A DNA stretch of 50,338 bases from Saccoglossus kowalevskii (lineage: Eukaryota; Hemichordata; Enteropneusta; Harrimaniidae). The DNA lies in assembly GCF_000003605.2 (NCBI RefSeq), contig NW_003153752.1:71603-121940 (forward strand), given 5' to 3'. The notes beneath the pieces were generated by a model. That model was given only the letters and a program-made list of their open reading frames with translations. It did not search any database and had not been told where the DNA came from. Below are positions 12,615-24,570 of this stretch, in pieces. The stretch's first letter is position 1, and the number at the start of each line of letters is the position of its first letter. Position numbers and translations under genes: made by a program.

Positions 12615-14423
12615 ATGCCGAATAGCAAACAGGATCCACGAGACAATGGGGAGCTTCATCGATGCACCAGGTGCGAGCAAATCCTCAGAAGCCCGGTGCC
12701 AACATCTTGTGGGCATAGGTTTTGTGAGGCGTGTCTAAGAGTTCTGGCAACTCCTAGGTAAACATAGGATTTGATTTGTATTTTGTTATGCACATTAAAT
12801 GTTTCATTATGGCGTTCCCTAGTACTTGTTTACCGTGTTATTACCTAAAGACTGAGTTATAATATTCTTTATTTTAGAATGCCTGGTAGACCTCTATGTC
12901 AGATATGCTCAGATGATGGTGTAGCTGAAGATTTCACGCAGTGTGATTTAGCTCAATCAATGGTGTGTATAACGAAAACCCCATGGTTAACACGATATGT
13001 ATTGACTGCTTGCTTAGTACTTGTATAATCGTACTATGTATATTTCTAATGTATCGTTTACTATTCAGATGAAGTCTTTTTCGTTGTGTTACATATATAA
13101 TACATTCTTTACTTCAACTTCCAATGTTTTCGGGCCTGATTGAGTTCATATTTTGAACATTCATAGGACGCATGTGCACGCCCGTTCTAGGTCATGGTTT
13201 GATTCAAGTTATCTGATGCATAGTCGTTGAACAATTTACCAAAAGCAGGCATTTCATCCTTTTGTAACCTGATGCATGTAATGATTGATCAAACTTTTTG
13301 AATAACCTGTCGCATACAGTCACAGCATTTGTCTCATGTACACATTTAATCCTGTATATTTTTGTAATTGCATGGTCCATGTACATTACCGACCACATTT
13401 TTTGACCACATACATATTAAGTTTATGTTTACTTTAAGCTACAGAACATGCAAAGAAGTTGCTCGACTACTTACAGGCTGAATAGAGAGGAATTGAAGAA
13501 AGGATTTAGGGTGGCAAATGAAAGTACGCGAAACAGAGTTCGATTAGAAGAGATATGGGATCAGATTGAGAAGATGGAGCAAAGGGCTACAGAGCTAGGT
13601 GCTTTATTGGAAAAATATAGGAGAACGCATACATACAAACGCAAACTACAAAAAGAACTAGCATCCCTTGAAGAGAAAATCCAAATATTAGAGGATAGTC
13701 TTCGATTAACAGATAGTATTTTGGAATCGCAGGACCGAAAGATGGTCAAGCAAGAAGAACGCCTGCGTGTATTAGAAGAAAATCCGCCAAGCTTTGATGG
13801 GAAAATGATTTGGAAGATAACTGGTGTCCAGCAACATTGCGACGACGCACGTGACAACAATGCATCACTGACGTCTCCGTGTTTTTACACAGGCCAGGAA
13901 GGGTATAGAATGTGCGTTAGATTATATTTGAATGGAGATGGAATTGGTAGTGAAAGCCATTTGTCACTATATCTAATTCTTCAGATGAATGACCTCGATT
14001 TTTTGCTACCCTGGCCTTTCCAACAACAGGTATTGTTTACATACATAACCTAGTGAATTACTATAGCTACAAAAATGTTTTCTATATTGTGTTGAGGTCT
14101 ACCATGACACACGAGTCAAACAATTTTACATAATGTTTATACCATGAGAACAAACAAATAATATTACGTATTTTCCTTGTATTCTGTAGGTTACTTTTAC
14201 TTTGAAGGATCTAGATCACAGTGGTAATGATATCGTTGCAATGTACATCCCCGATCCATCAAGTGGACATCGACCGTCGCCAACTAATGACGTGACCACT
14301 CTGCCTGGCTGTCCACAGTTTATGAAGTTAGAAGATTTTGAAGCCGAATACGAGCGATACGTGAAAGAAAATACAATGTACATTAAAGTTGAAGTTGATG
14401 GGTCAAACAGACTTGCAGACTAA
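12615..14423 (+). CDS. TRAF-like protein A (RING-coiled coil-MATH), four exons
   Basis: Probable TRAF-family signalling adaptor and E3 ubiquitin ligase of the cytoplasm. Exons by GT-AG splicing: 12615-12757, 12878-12962, 13445-14029, 14190-14423; total 348 residues. Residues 17-58 form a C3HC4 RING: CTRC, then SCGHRFCEAC, then LCQIC encoded across exons 1-2. Residues about 90-190 are charged and heptad-like (coiled coil). From about residue 193 (FDGKMIWKITG) runs a TRAF-type MATH domain with GYRMCVRLYLNGDG, SHLSLYL and LLPWPF hallmarks, ending in exon 4 with LPGCPQF. No TRAF zinc fingers lie between RING and coiled coil, unlike most TRAFs; TRIM37 also joins RING and MATH but has a B-box. The MPN start is chosen because a conserved acceptor (AG at 12578-12579) lies just upstream and the upstream frame is not shared with gene B, suggesting a 5' UTR intron. 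It is the mirror copy of gene B. Confidence 0.85.
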
Positions 14424-16289
14424 TTTTCAATGGATGACATATAATTAATGAATGACATATGTCGACCATTGAAATGTAGTAGAATAGGGCGCCATTTTTC
14501 TCTCGTGTTCCATAATATTCAAGTTTACATTACATTTACATTATTCCATATACATAATATTATATTTAAAATAGTGTAAACTAATGTAGGATTTGTAAAT
14601 TTGAATGTGATTCGAATTTGATAACGCTAGAAATTCCATTAACTGAAATTGTGTGCAAGAACATATTTATGTAAACGGACCTCTGTCGAGTTGCGCCAAT
14701 GGGTATTAGACCAATAGAATTATATTAGTCTGTTTTCCTCAAAAGATGATATTAGTGTAGGTAAGCCACACACTTTTAAAATTAAAATCAACCAGTCCGC
14801 TTTGTTTCAAAGGTTTTATGGTGTCCATGTTAATTTGTATAATGTATGTGTATGTATAGAGTATAGAGTATTTCTTGTGTTCTTTTAACATGCTAGTGCA
14901 GTTTAGTTTGGTGCATTATGGGCTGAACGGTGTGTTGTTTGCTGACACCGTAGGTTGTCTTGGAAAGTTGTGACGTGATTCAACGTGCGTAGGAAATCGA
15001 TTTGTTCATATAGGGTTATGGTGTGCATCACTACAGAACTTATATCGTGTCAGCGCGTTTTCTTTTTGGCTCCATAGAATGTAGTATCTTATAGTATTTA
15101 GGTGACATATTTTCAATAGTTCTATAATCTCAGATGCCTTAGTAATTACGCAGAGCTGTTCACTAATTAGCTGGGATGAGTTGTTTTTATTGAAGTGTAT
15201 GCTTAATTTGTCGTGATACATTTGTATTAAATCAGTGTATTTTACCGTATTCATCGCCTTAGTGAAATATACATATCAGTGAAATACGTTGTAAGTACCT
15301 GATTCAATAACCCGATGATTTTATAGCCATTTTTTCTTGACATCCTGGATTATTCAATGAATCTGGCTACATAATGCTTATTGTGTGTGTTGACGTCTTC
15401 AGCGACTGACTAAACTATAGCGTTTCAGTCGTATAGTACAGCAAACCGCGTGTCACGTTTTCTGTTTAGATTTTCGGCCATGTAGGTTAATTTCATTGTT
15501 GCATGGGTGAACACGTTTAAATGTTGGGAAGCATAAACAACAATGTAACATATTTGTGTATTCGGGACTGAAAATGGATAGTTCTGGGTAACATTTTATG
15601 TAAACCTATTTAACTGTTCAAGTATTTGATGATTCATTTCTGTCTATTTGTTAAAGGGCGAGTGCTAATTCTATACTTCCTGACTTTATAGTGCAAATTT
15701 GGAGAATATTGCTGTTATGTATAGGATTTGGCACTTAGTAATTTTTAATTACTGAGTGTTTATTTTTTCTGCTTTAGGCTAGGTGATATTCATCCAATGT
15801 ATTGTTCGCTAATGTGCAATTTCTGCCTTTATTAATTAAATCATCGTTTTTGAAAGAAAGCCACGTGTGTTTGATCAGACACCTCCTTTGTATCTATAAA
15901 TATGGCGAAGCTGTCTCATGCCACAATCGGGGCTCGTTATATAAATTTGTTTGCTTTGAATGCTTTAATCGTGACTTCAGGAATACCCTTTATCATTCGT
16001 AACAAGGGTCATTGCAAGGTCACTGTGGTTTACAATTATGTTGTATCTATATTTAAATTGGTGATCCGTCTACTATGTATACGATGCATTTGATTTGGCT
16101 TCGATTGCAGATTTAGTTGTGCAACGTATTATAATTTTATACAAACACACCCAATGTGACCAGGACCATTTTTCAATTTATGCTCGATGGTTAGAACGTG
16201 CAACCATTTCTAATTTATGTTTGTTTGTTTTTAATTTCAAAAATATTATAAATCAATCAGCAATGTATTTAGGACACAGCAGGAGCGGT
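14424..16289. other. Intergenic stretch downstream of gene A
   Basis: No gene or repeat recognised. The 60-80 codon open frames on both strands lack domain signatures. It does not align with the sequence after gene B, so the copies of the gene have different 3' neighbours. Confidence 0.5.
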
Positions 16290-17660
16290 CCAACTTGCTC
16301 AGAGCTAAGGTTAGTGTATAGTAAGTGAAAAATGTAACTCTGCATGTTTCACCCCGTATAAGTTATAATTAAACGTCGGTTGATCTGCTGATAAATGTCA
16401 CTAGGATTTACAGTTGTAAATTTGTACAAAAGTTCACAGACATAGATATTTGAAAAAGATTGCCCGAATTTACAAATAGTGAATGACGTAACTACTCATG
16501 GAGAGCTAAAGACCCGCGCTTTTACAGTCGATTGACAAAAGCTTGACAATCAGCCAATCACACCGGGACGAGCTGGTATTTTTATTTGTTGTGAATTATA
16601 TTTACATTTCTTTACATGGATATCTGACATAATTACACCAACAAATAGAGTGGTGTCACGATCCGACACTGTCAAAGTAAAAATATAGATATTTTGAACT
16701 ACTTAGAAATATAGCGCTCACACTTTCCGTAGTGAACTGTGTAAATAGTAACATTTGTGAAACTTTAGTTTAATTTATAGACTGATTTATGGATATGTAT
16801 GTGCTGCCTGAGTAAACGTTCGGGTGTGACGTTTGCACTGGGATTTATAGGGGTGCAGAATGCATTGTGCTTGTGACGTCATAAAGTCGAATTGCGCATG
16901 TCCATCTAGTAACTGGCAGCATTTTTGAAAGCTGTCCAGGGTTATCGAACCATGTTTGTTCATATCAATGAAGTGTGTTACATGGGTAAACATGCTAAAT
17001 GTTGTTTTATGATTACATTTCATCGCATAGGTACGTAAAGTGATATTGGACATGTTATTTCATTATTATGGTTCACCCAACACTGCCAATGTAACAATGT
17101 GATTTTATTTTATGCCAATGTGTGTATCACGTTACTGCCTTGCTCGGCCATTCCAGCACTGCCAAGGTAAAACCCGTAGGCTATGATAACTATCCACCAC
17201 CTTATGGCACGAGCAGATGACTGACGGGTCAGGTATTTAAACTCAATGCATGTGATACCCGTACTGAGCCATGTGTGTGTCCATTTTCTATCCCTGGTAG
17301 TGACAATCCCAGCCCCGTTCGATTAGATATTTTATTTCGCGATGGGCGTTTTTCGCTGTCAGTGATATTTACGGAAATATTTTATAAAAATTACATAACT
17401 GGCTTCGCAATTCTCATCACCAATTAGATATAGCATTTCGACGTATTTTTAACAAATTCCAAATCACTCAGGATACTTTTGTTTACATTGCATGTGTACT
17501 TTGGTTGCATTTGCTGTCTTGATAATTTTACTGGGTGTACATATTGCAGTAATTGCACACTCATAAAAATACCTAAAATATATTAGTAAGAGAATGTATA
17601 ACCTGGATAAAAGAAACATTATTTCTTCCCTGCTATAATTATGCATTATTTCATTCCTGT
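16290..17660 (+). repeat. Dispersed element R1, copy 1
   Basis: Shares a long collinear sequence with 21112-23545 (direct) and 36600-37270 (inverted). Landmarks are ATGTCACTAGGATTTA near 16396, the block AAAGACCCGCGCTTTTACAG near 16509, ATTTGCTGTCTTGATAA near 17508 and TGCATGTGTACT near 17490. No long open frame is present, so it is probably non-autonomous. The similarity to the inverted copy extends upstream of the R1 head (16290-16390 with about 37180-37270), so these two copies are part of the inverted duplication. Confidence 0.6.
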
Positions 17661-20376
17661 AACCTTATGCGGGAATCCTAATGTACAACTGCTGGTTTTG
17701 AAATATTAATGGTTGTCTATGGGGTTGCAGGTTTTTTTATTCAAATACTGTATTCACTGAGATTTATTAATCTTTCTTTTACTGGTTTGACTATATTGTT
17801 TAATGCACTTGCCACCGTGACTTAATTTTTGTTCTTATTGTTTTCTCGATTGTCTGCAGTCGTTTGCTTTTTAATAGACGTGGCCTGCCTTTGAGGTCTC
17901 ATGTTCACTATGTCACGGTATGTTAACTTACGTGTCGGTGTCTGACTGTTCAATACAAGATTAGTACGTTAAAAGCCCCAGACCACATTTGTAAGACGCC
18001 GACCATAGCAGCGATGTGATGCAATTAAGAAGACACTATTCAATCATTAGAACAAATGTGTTCGGTCATACATACTGGTATAACAGCTCTTTGTAATTGA
18101 CAAATGTCTAGTTTCATTTTATTTTTTAACATATCTGCTGTCAAATGAGTGTTGATTCTTAGTGTTGTGTTGTGTTGACAAGTATCTGTTGACAGAAAAT
18201 CCTTTTGCATAAATAGGTATATTAAACATGTTTAAGGTATAGATGCAGGTTCGTAGGCATTTGGGAGTGATTTTTTTATTTGCTTTTTATTATCAAAGCA
18301 GTCTTGGCTATTAAATGTTAAAAATATAGTGGAACATACTCAAAAGACGATTTGAAAATATAGAAAACAGGTACAAACATTCTCCAGAACGCTTAGCAAG
18401 ATTTAGCAAGGCTGTACATAAATAACCAAAAGAAACATGGTGAAAAAAAGTAATGAGAGGATCTCCATATTATGCACTATATTTAACACTTTACAAAACG
18501 ATAATAGATTTAAATTTGTGACTGCTCCATTTTAATTATTAGCATTATCAAACTTCTTACTGGATGAATGGTTATGCGAATTAACCATTATCTCCACTTG
18601 TGTTTTTCAGTTTACCAGGGAAGTTCAAATCTAAATAGATCTCACAATTGTTGTTTATTTCAAGTGAAACTTTCACACTAAGTTTATGAGTTGTTTATTA
18701 ACTAATGGGCGTCCAGGCGTATATATAGTACGTTTTGTTTTCATACTACAAAGTTGTCAAGCCGAATCTGTGCCGTATATTTAATGCCGGTCAGTATTTG
18801 ACACTTCGAATGTCATTGTCCGATAATGCAGAGCTTTAAAAATAAGCTCAGACGTCCTTTTGTACGTAGAAACGTCGTCGAAATAGTGTGAAAATGTCAA
18901 GACAAACTGAGAAAAACTGTAGGAGCTGACCAACTCTCTAACCAACCATAAAATACGAACGGAGATAATGCCTGTTTTATGAAAGTGACGTTTATCGTCC
19001 ACAAAAATGGATATTCCATCACGACGACATGACAAAATCCAGATAAAAAATAAAATTAAAATATTTACAATTCGAGGGAAACGTCCGTGAAGTCAAAACC
19101 TTGCGTGAAAACTGTCATGGCGTCGTGTTATTATTTCCACTGAAGGAGGGGCACAATGGATTACGTAAAGCAGATGAGATATTCATACAGTTATATAAAC
19201 ATAGCGATCGCCATTAGGTGGGTTGAGTCTAAATTCACATTTCCTCAAACCTTTAAAAAATACTTAGTTTGACGCAGTTTTTCGCGATCTCAGGTGAAAT
19301 TGGCCGTGCGAAGTTAGACGACCTGGTTGAAATGGGCCGTAAAATTTTGCTACACAACGGCTATTCACAGTTTTTACTACTCAATCGCTCAAACGCTGGT
19401 GAGAAAAATTCGAAATGAAGTCGCATTGGAAGGAAAACTATTGTAAATCGAGACAGGTTTCATTCAACTACAGACGAGGCGGGTCGGTAAAATTTAGACG
19501 AATCCTGACCACTGGAAATATTTCATTCATAGAGTGCCTTAGTACTAGAGGTCGCCGAGCACGGCCATACAACGTATTTTGCGACATCGCTACAGGTGCA
19601 TGCTAGATGAAAAGGGGGTTTCCGATTAAGGTAACCAGGATGGCATCGCAGAGTACTTGATTCGTCGATTCGCCGATTGTTTAGGTAATTTCCAGGTTTT
19701 TTTTTCATTTTTAATTAACCAAGCATTTTACGTTTGTGTATTTTGACACTGAAAAGTTAGCACTATCAATTTTGATGTAATAAGTTGGATAAAGTAGATC
19801 AATAGACCCATCTTATCTGACATAATTGTATTGTCATAGCTAAGACTGGCATAATGGTCTATAAAAGTTGTCTTATTGGCCTTTTCATACAAGAAAACAT
19901 AATTAGATACCAAAATTGTCAAAATCCGACCATTATAACAGATTTTATGAATTTGACCCTTTACGTAAAGTGTGTTGACCTTTCCACATTCTTGGCCATT
20001 GTGACGTAATGCAAGGTCAAACATAGTTATCTGTATATTGTTGAACTCTACTCGTCAAGATGAGTAAATTGATATGAATCTCAAAAGGATTGGACCATTT
20101 TTGAATTTTGAACAAAAATAGGGGTTTTTGGCCCCAAAATGGCTAAAAAATTATTTTTAATTTTGGCATCGCTCCTAACGTGAAACCTTACTATATAAAG
20201 ACTTGATCTAGCATAGATGCCTGCTTGTAACAACAAATGCTGAAACAAATTCTTTAAGTACTTTTCTACCTTCTGCTGGCCCTCTGCTGTAGAAATATAG
20301 TGGAATACACAATTTACAAAACGTTTCAAGAAGTTTCTACACGCGTCAACACACACATTAGGGTTTCGGCCAGGGT
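17661..20376. other. Left-arm-only intergenic stretch with R2 copy 2
   Basis: Apart from R2 (18231-18690), nothing was recognised. Several 60-110 codon open frames (for example minus-strand 20416-20081) show no known motif and overlap repeat-like sequence. Confidence 0.5.
18231..18690 (+). repeat. Dispersed repeat R2, copy 2
   Basis: Same landmarks as 10143-10620, with several small deletions. Also in left-arm-only sequence. No coding potential seen. Confidence 0.6.
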
Positions 20377-21105
20377 TAAAAATCGTTCTCAAATCCGATT
20401 GGTTAATCGGTGTCAAGGCTACGTCGGCTACGCCGTGATTGATGCAAATTTAAAGTGTTTCGTCCGAACGCGGAATCGCCCACGCGGTTCAAAGTTCCCT
20501 GAAAATAACGCTCTGTTCATTTTCAACGCAGAACACGTATTTTTATATTCAACAGGAGAGTTTCTTTGGGCCATTCAAGCACAATCAATCTACTACACAT
20601 AGCAGGTATGTATCCTGTTTCTAAGTTGCTATATTCATGAGACCAGCCATTTGTAGCTGCTCTAAGCATAAGTGCATGTATAGGTTCATTCACGTTCTAT
20701 ACAAAATATCACTTGCCATTGACGATCTGCATAACAATCTATGTATGGATATGCAACTCAATGTACAATATGGTTACATGCCATGCTCGCCTCTCATTAA
20801 CCCCAAATTTACATTATATGTTTGGATATGGTGCCTGATATTGTATTTACTAATAACATTTAATCATTTACTATTAATACTAAATGTTCATATCATAACA
20901 TAGCAAGTAAAATAAAAACAAATGTTTTCTATTGTAACATTACAATTCAAATTAAAACACACACACACAGTTGGTGATGGTGTCATTGTATACCATTCCT
21001 TCTACATAAGTTGCAAAGTTGCTGCTGGTAAAGGCACTTAGTTAATGCAGATAGTGTACATAATCATCCATGTTTGGATTGTTCATTCAAAGTAAATCTA
21101 AAAAT
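20377..21105 (+). repeat. Dispersed repeat R3, copy 1
   Basis: Starts AAAATCGTTCTCAAATCC, then GGTTAATCGGTGTCA, AGCCATTTGTAGCTGCTC and AGCAAGTAAAATAAAA, ending near AAATCTAAAAATAGCTA; matches 24571-25130 in the same orientation. It abuts R1 copy 2. The 100- and 88-codon open frames in it are not kept in copy 2. Confidence 0.5.
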
Positions 21106-22396
21106 AGCTACGAATGTCACTAGGATTTATAGTGGCGGTAAACATGTTTCAAGTTACTAAATTTGTACAAAAGTTCCCAGACATAGATATTTGAAAAGCA
21201 TTACCCGACTTTACAAATAGTGAATGACGTAACTACTCACGGAGAGCTAAAGACCCGCGCTTTTACAGTGGATTGACAAAAGCGTGTCAGTCAGCCAATC
21301 ACACCGGGACGAGCTGGTATTTTTATTTGTTGTGAATTATATTTACAGTTCTTTACATGGATATCAGACATAATTACACCAACAAATAAAGTGATCTCAC
21401 GATCCAACACTGTCAAAGTAAAAATATAGATTTTTTGAACTACTTGGAAATATAGCGCTCACACTTTCCGTAATGAACTTTGAATATAGTGCAATTTGTG
21501 AGACTTTAGTTCAATTTATGGACTTATTGCATGCATGATATGTTTGCTTCCGGAGCAAACCTTCGGGGTGACATTTTAAAATACTAGGCTTTATATGTGT
21601 GCAGAAATGCATGTGACGTCAGCGATTCGAATTGCGCATGTATAGCTAGTCGCTGACCACATTTTTGTTGAAAGCTGTCTGTTTTTATCGAATATTTTTT
21701 GTGATTAAATATGCAAGTGTCAGATGTGTCATGTACAGGTGGGTCGTTATTTCTAAACTGATTGTCGGCTTATTGTTCATTTACACAAATAAGTGTGTTA
21801 CTACTGTGTAATTCTCAGTTTTCCCAGGCTGCTTATAACAAGGGCGCGTTCGCCTTTATTTGAAGCCTTCAGCTGAATAGAATGCAATGACAATTAAGCA
21901 ACCATTGAACATCATTTTAAATATGTCACTGCCCTTGCGTGCACTCGTGAGGTAGCATACCCATGCCTGTATTTTAACTCCCCTCGCCTATTATATGATA
22001 TGATTATATTATAACATGGCTTGTGTGTGGGCGTGTGTGTGTGTGGTGTTATCAGCTGTCACGTCACTGCTTTGCACGATCATTCCAACACTGCCAAAGT
22101 TAAACCTGAATGTATTTTATGCTAGCTATCCTCCACCTCATGGCACCAGCAGCTGCCTGACATGTCAGGTATTTAAACTTAATGCTTGTAATACCCGTAC
22201 AGAATCATGTATGTGTCCATTTTCTATCTATTTCTAACCCTACCCGTACAATAGCTATTTTATTTCTTTAAACAAGACACTGCGCGATGGGCATTTTTCA
22301 AAAATATTTGTTCACAATTTTATAAAAATTATATATCTGGCTTCGCAATTTCCACCACTAATTAGATATAGCATTTCAACACATTTAAAACAAGCA

Positions 22397-23446
22397 GCCT
22401 CTCGGCTGAGATAGCTCCGCTATTAGCGATGCACATTTCAATTAAAGAACAGAAGATATCATTACAAAATGAACAATATGCATAGTATCAATGCAATGGG
22501 ACTTGCTGTTTTCAACAAGAATTCAAAAATGTCATTTTTCACCATAAATGATTGTGGTTTTAACAAGAAATAAATATCACTTTTTACCAAAAATGACAAA
22601 AATATTCACCAAAATTATAGAGAATTAAAGATATCATTACAAAATGAACAAATCTGAGAGTGGTCCACATGTAGTACCTATATATGTAATATCAACGCAA
22701 TTGGACTTGTGGTTTTTAACAAGAAGTCGAAAATATCACTTTTTACCAAAAATGACAAAAATATTCATCAAAATTAGAGAATTAAAGATATCATTACAAA
22801 ATGAACAAATCTGAGAGAGGTCCACATGTAGTACCTATATATGTAATATCAAAGCAATTGGACTTATGGTTTTTAACAAGAAGTCGAAAATATCACTTTT
22901 TACCAAAAATGACAAAAATATTCAACAAAATTAGAGAATTGAAGATATCATCATGAAATGAACAAATCTGAGAGAGGTCCACATGTAGTACCTATATATG
23001 TAATATCAAAGCAATTGGACTTGCGGTTTTTAACAAGCAGTCGAAATATCACTTTTTACCAAAAATGACAAAAATATTCACCAAAATTAGAGAATTGAAG
23101 ATATCATCATGAAATGAACAAATCTGAGAGAGGTCCACATGTAGTACCTATATATGTAATATCAAAGCAATTGGACTTGCGGTTTTTAACAAGAAGTCGA
23201 AAATATCGCTTTTTACCAAAAATGACAAAAATATTCACCAAAATTAGAGAATTGAAGATATCATCATGAAATGAACAAATCTGAGAGAGGTCTACCCAAG
23301 GTACATATATACCAAGTATCAAAGCATTCAGGCTTGTAGTTTTCAAGAAGAAGTCAAAAAAGTAAAACATTGACACGGACGACGGACGTCAACGGACAAT
23401 CACTCATATGATAAGCTCCGCTCGACAAAGTCGACAGCGGAGCTAA
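22397..23446 (+). mobile_element. Nested non-autonomous element with 156-157 bp tandem core and terminal hairpin
   Basis: Inserted in R1 copy 2. It starts near AGCCTCTCGGCTGAGATAGC and ends with a strong hairpin (23414-23444), arms AGCTCCGCT and AGCGGAGCT with an inner CGAC/GTCG pair. The core holds tandem units starting at 22619, 22776, 22933, 23089 and 23246, preceded by a more diverged unit near 22443. AGCTCCGCT-type sequence occurs at both ends. This layout (short ends, tandem core, 3' hairpin, no coding) resembles pearl/Helentron-type non-autonomous elements described in bivalves; that assignment is inference. Confidence 0.55.
22619..23330 (+). repeat. Tandem repeat, 156-157 bp unit, about 4.5 copies
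   Basis: Each unit runs from AGAGAATT through GAAATGAACAAATCTGAGAG (AAAATGAAC in earlier units), GTCCACATGTAGTACC and GGACTTG to TTTTTACCAAAAATGAC. Later units share ATCATCATGAAATG while earlier ones have ATCATTACAAAATG, so neighbouring units are more alike. The last unit is truncated and altered (GTCTACCCAAGGTAC). Confidence 0.85.
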
Positions 23447-23545
23447 AAAACAGTCTGGGTACTTTTGTTTACTTTGCATGTGTACTATGATTGCATTATT
23501 TGCTGTCTTGATAATATTACAGTTTTTTAGTTTTATAGAGAATAA

Positions 23546-24570
23546 CAAAAGTAGTTGTACGCGGACTTTCCTTTCCTTTCGACATTATTTGTCTGGGTTA
23601 ATCTTGTTTCTTTAGTATCAAAGTATAGCGACATGCGTCGCCAAGTGAAAAGCCTTGTGGAAATTCAGACACTCAGAAATAACCCTGCATGAAAGAAATG
23701 CATATTTTGTTTTAGATATTACAGATTTACTTTCGAACTGAACTTCTTACAAAATAGTAACTTTGCCTATCAAGTAAATTATTTATTGAGGCAGTTCAGT
23801 TGTTGGGTAAACAATGTTTATATTTTTCTAAATGTTTAACCTGCTGCTGCGATTAATTTGTGAAGTTTGGGTTGGTATTCAACATTTATTTATAATCGTG
23901 TTATTGTAAAACTATTGAGATGATACCGCAAAGTATACAAGAAGAATTATACAGCCAAGAAGCAGTTGAGGTTAATGTAACCACGATTTTCTGTCTGCAA
24001 ATAAATAACATGTCTTTTTACTACGAACCACGTTATTAAAGACTGTCATCTTATAGATACCGACCTCAAACGAACCATAATTAATCTGTTAATGGTGAAA
24101 TTTGTCAGACTTAGATTTAATTTATGAGTCATTTATATTTAGCACGGATGCGCATTCAACCATAGCTACGCAGGCGGGGGTTTACTCTGTATTACAGTAA
24201 GGGTATATTCCTTCTGGTTTTTAACTCAAGAAAGGATCTGTCCTTTGGAGCCCCTTAAATAATGGTGTTCAGTGGTGAATAGTAAACGTATACGCAATGA
24301 TTGTGTGTATGTCAAATGACAGTGGCAATAATTAAAGTCATTAGAGAACCAATTTTGTTCCCGGGAAGGCTTAGTTAAATTGCTTGATCAGTAGCATTAG
24401 AAAAACTAGAGGTCCTGTAAACACTGGCCAGTAAAACTGATTTGCCAATTACTCAATTCAACAATTAAATCTATAGATCATATACTCCTCCGTATGTTGA
24501 GCGACTCAGAAGAAGAGTTGTAGAATTGTCAGTGTTATAGTTATGGAGATTAAAATGATCATTATGGCTC
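23546..24570. other. Intergenic, nothing recognised
   Basis: AT-rich sequence without long open frames or clear repeats between R1 copy 2 and R3 copy 2. Confidence 0.5.

Larger units (their letters stand above)
21112..23545 (+). repeat. Dispersed element R1, copy 2, split by a nested element
   Basis: The same landmarks as copy 1 occur in the same order, from ATGTCACTAGGATTTA at 21116 to TTGCTGTCTTGATAATATTA near 23520. It is interrupted between about 22397 and 23446 by the tandem-repeat element. Removing that insert leaves about 1.4 kb, close to the length of copy 1. Confidence 0.6.

Noticed and set aside
13561-13860. 99-codon minus-strand frame opposite gene A exon 3 (and the similar plus-strand frame opposite gene B)
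   Set aside because: It is the shadow of the coiled-coil exon; its conservation follows from the real gene.
20081-20416. 111-codon minus-strand frame as a gene
   Set aside because: It overlaps the R3 repeat boundary and has no recognisable motif or splice partners.
22619-23330. CRISPR-like array
   Set aside because: The units are long and contiguous without unique spacers, and the window is an animal genome.
23107-23376. 89-codon minus-strand frame
   Set aside because: It runs through the 156-157 bp tandem repeats and is a by-product of them.
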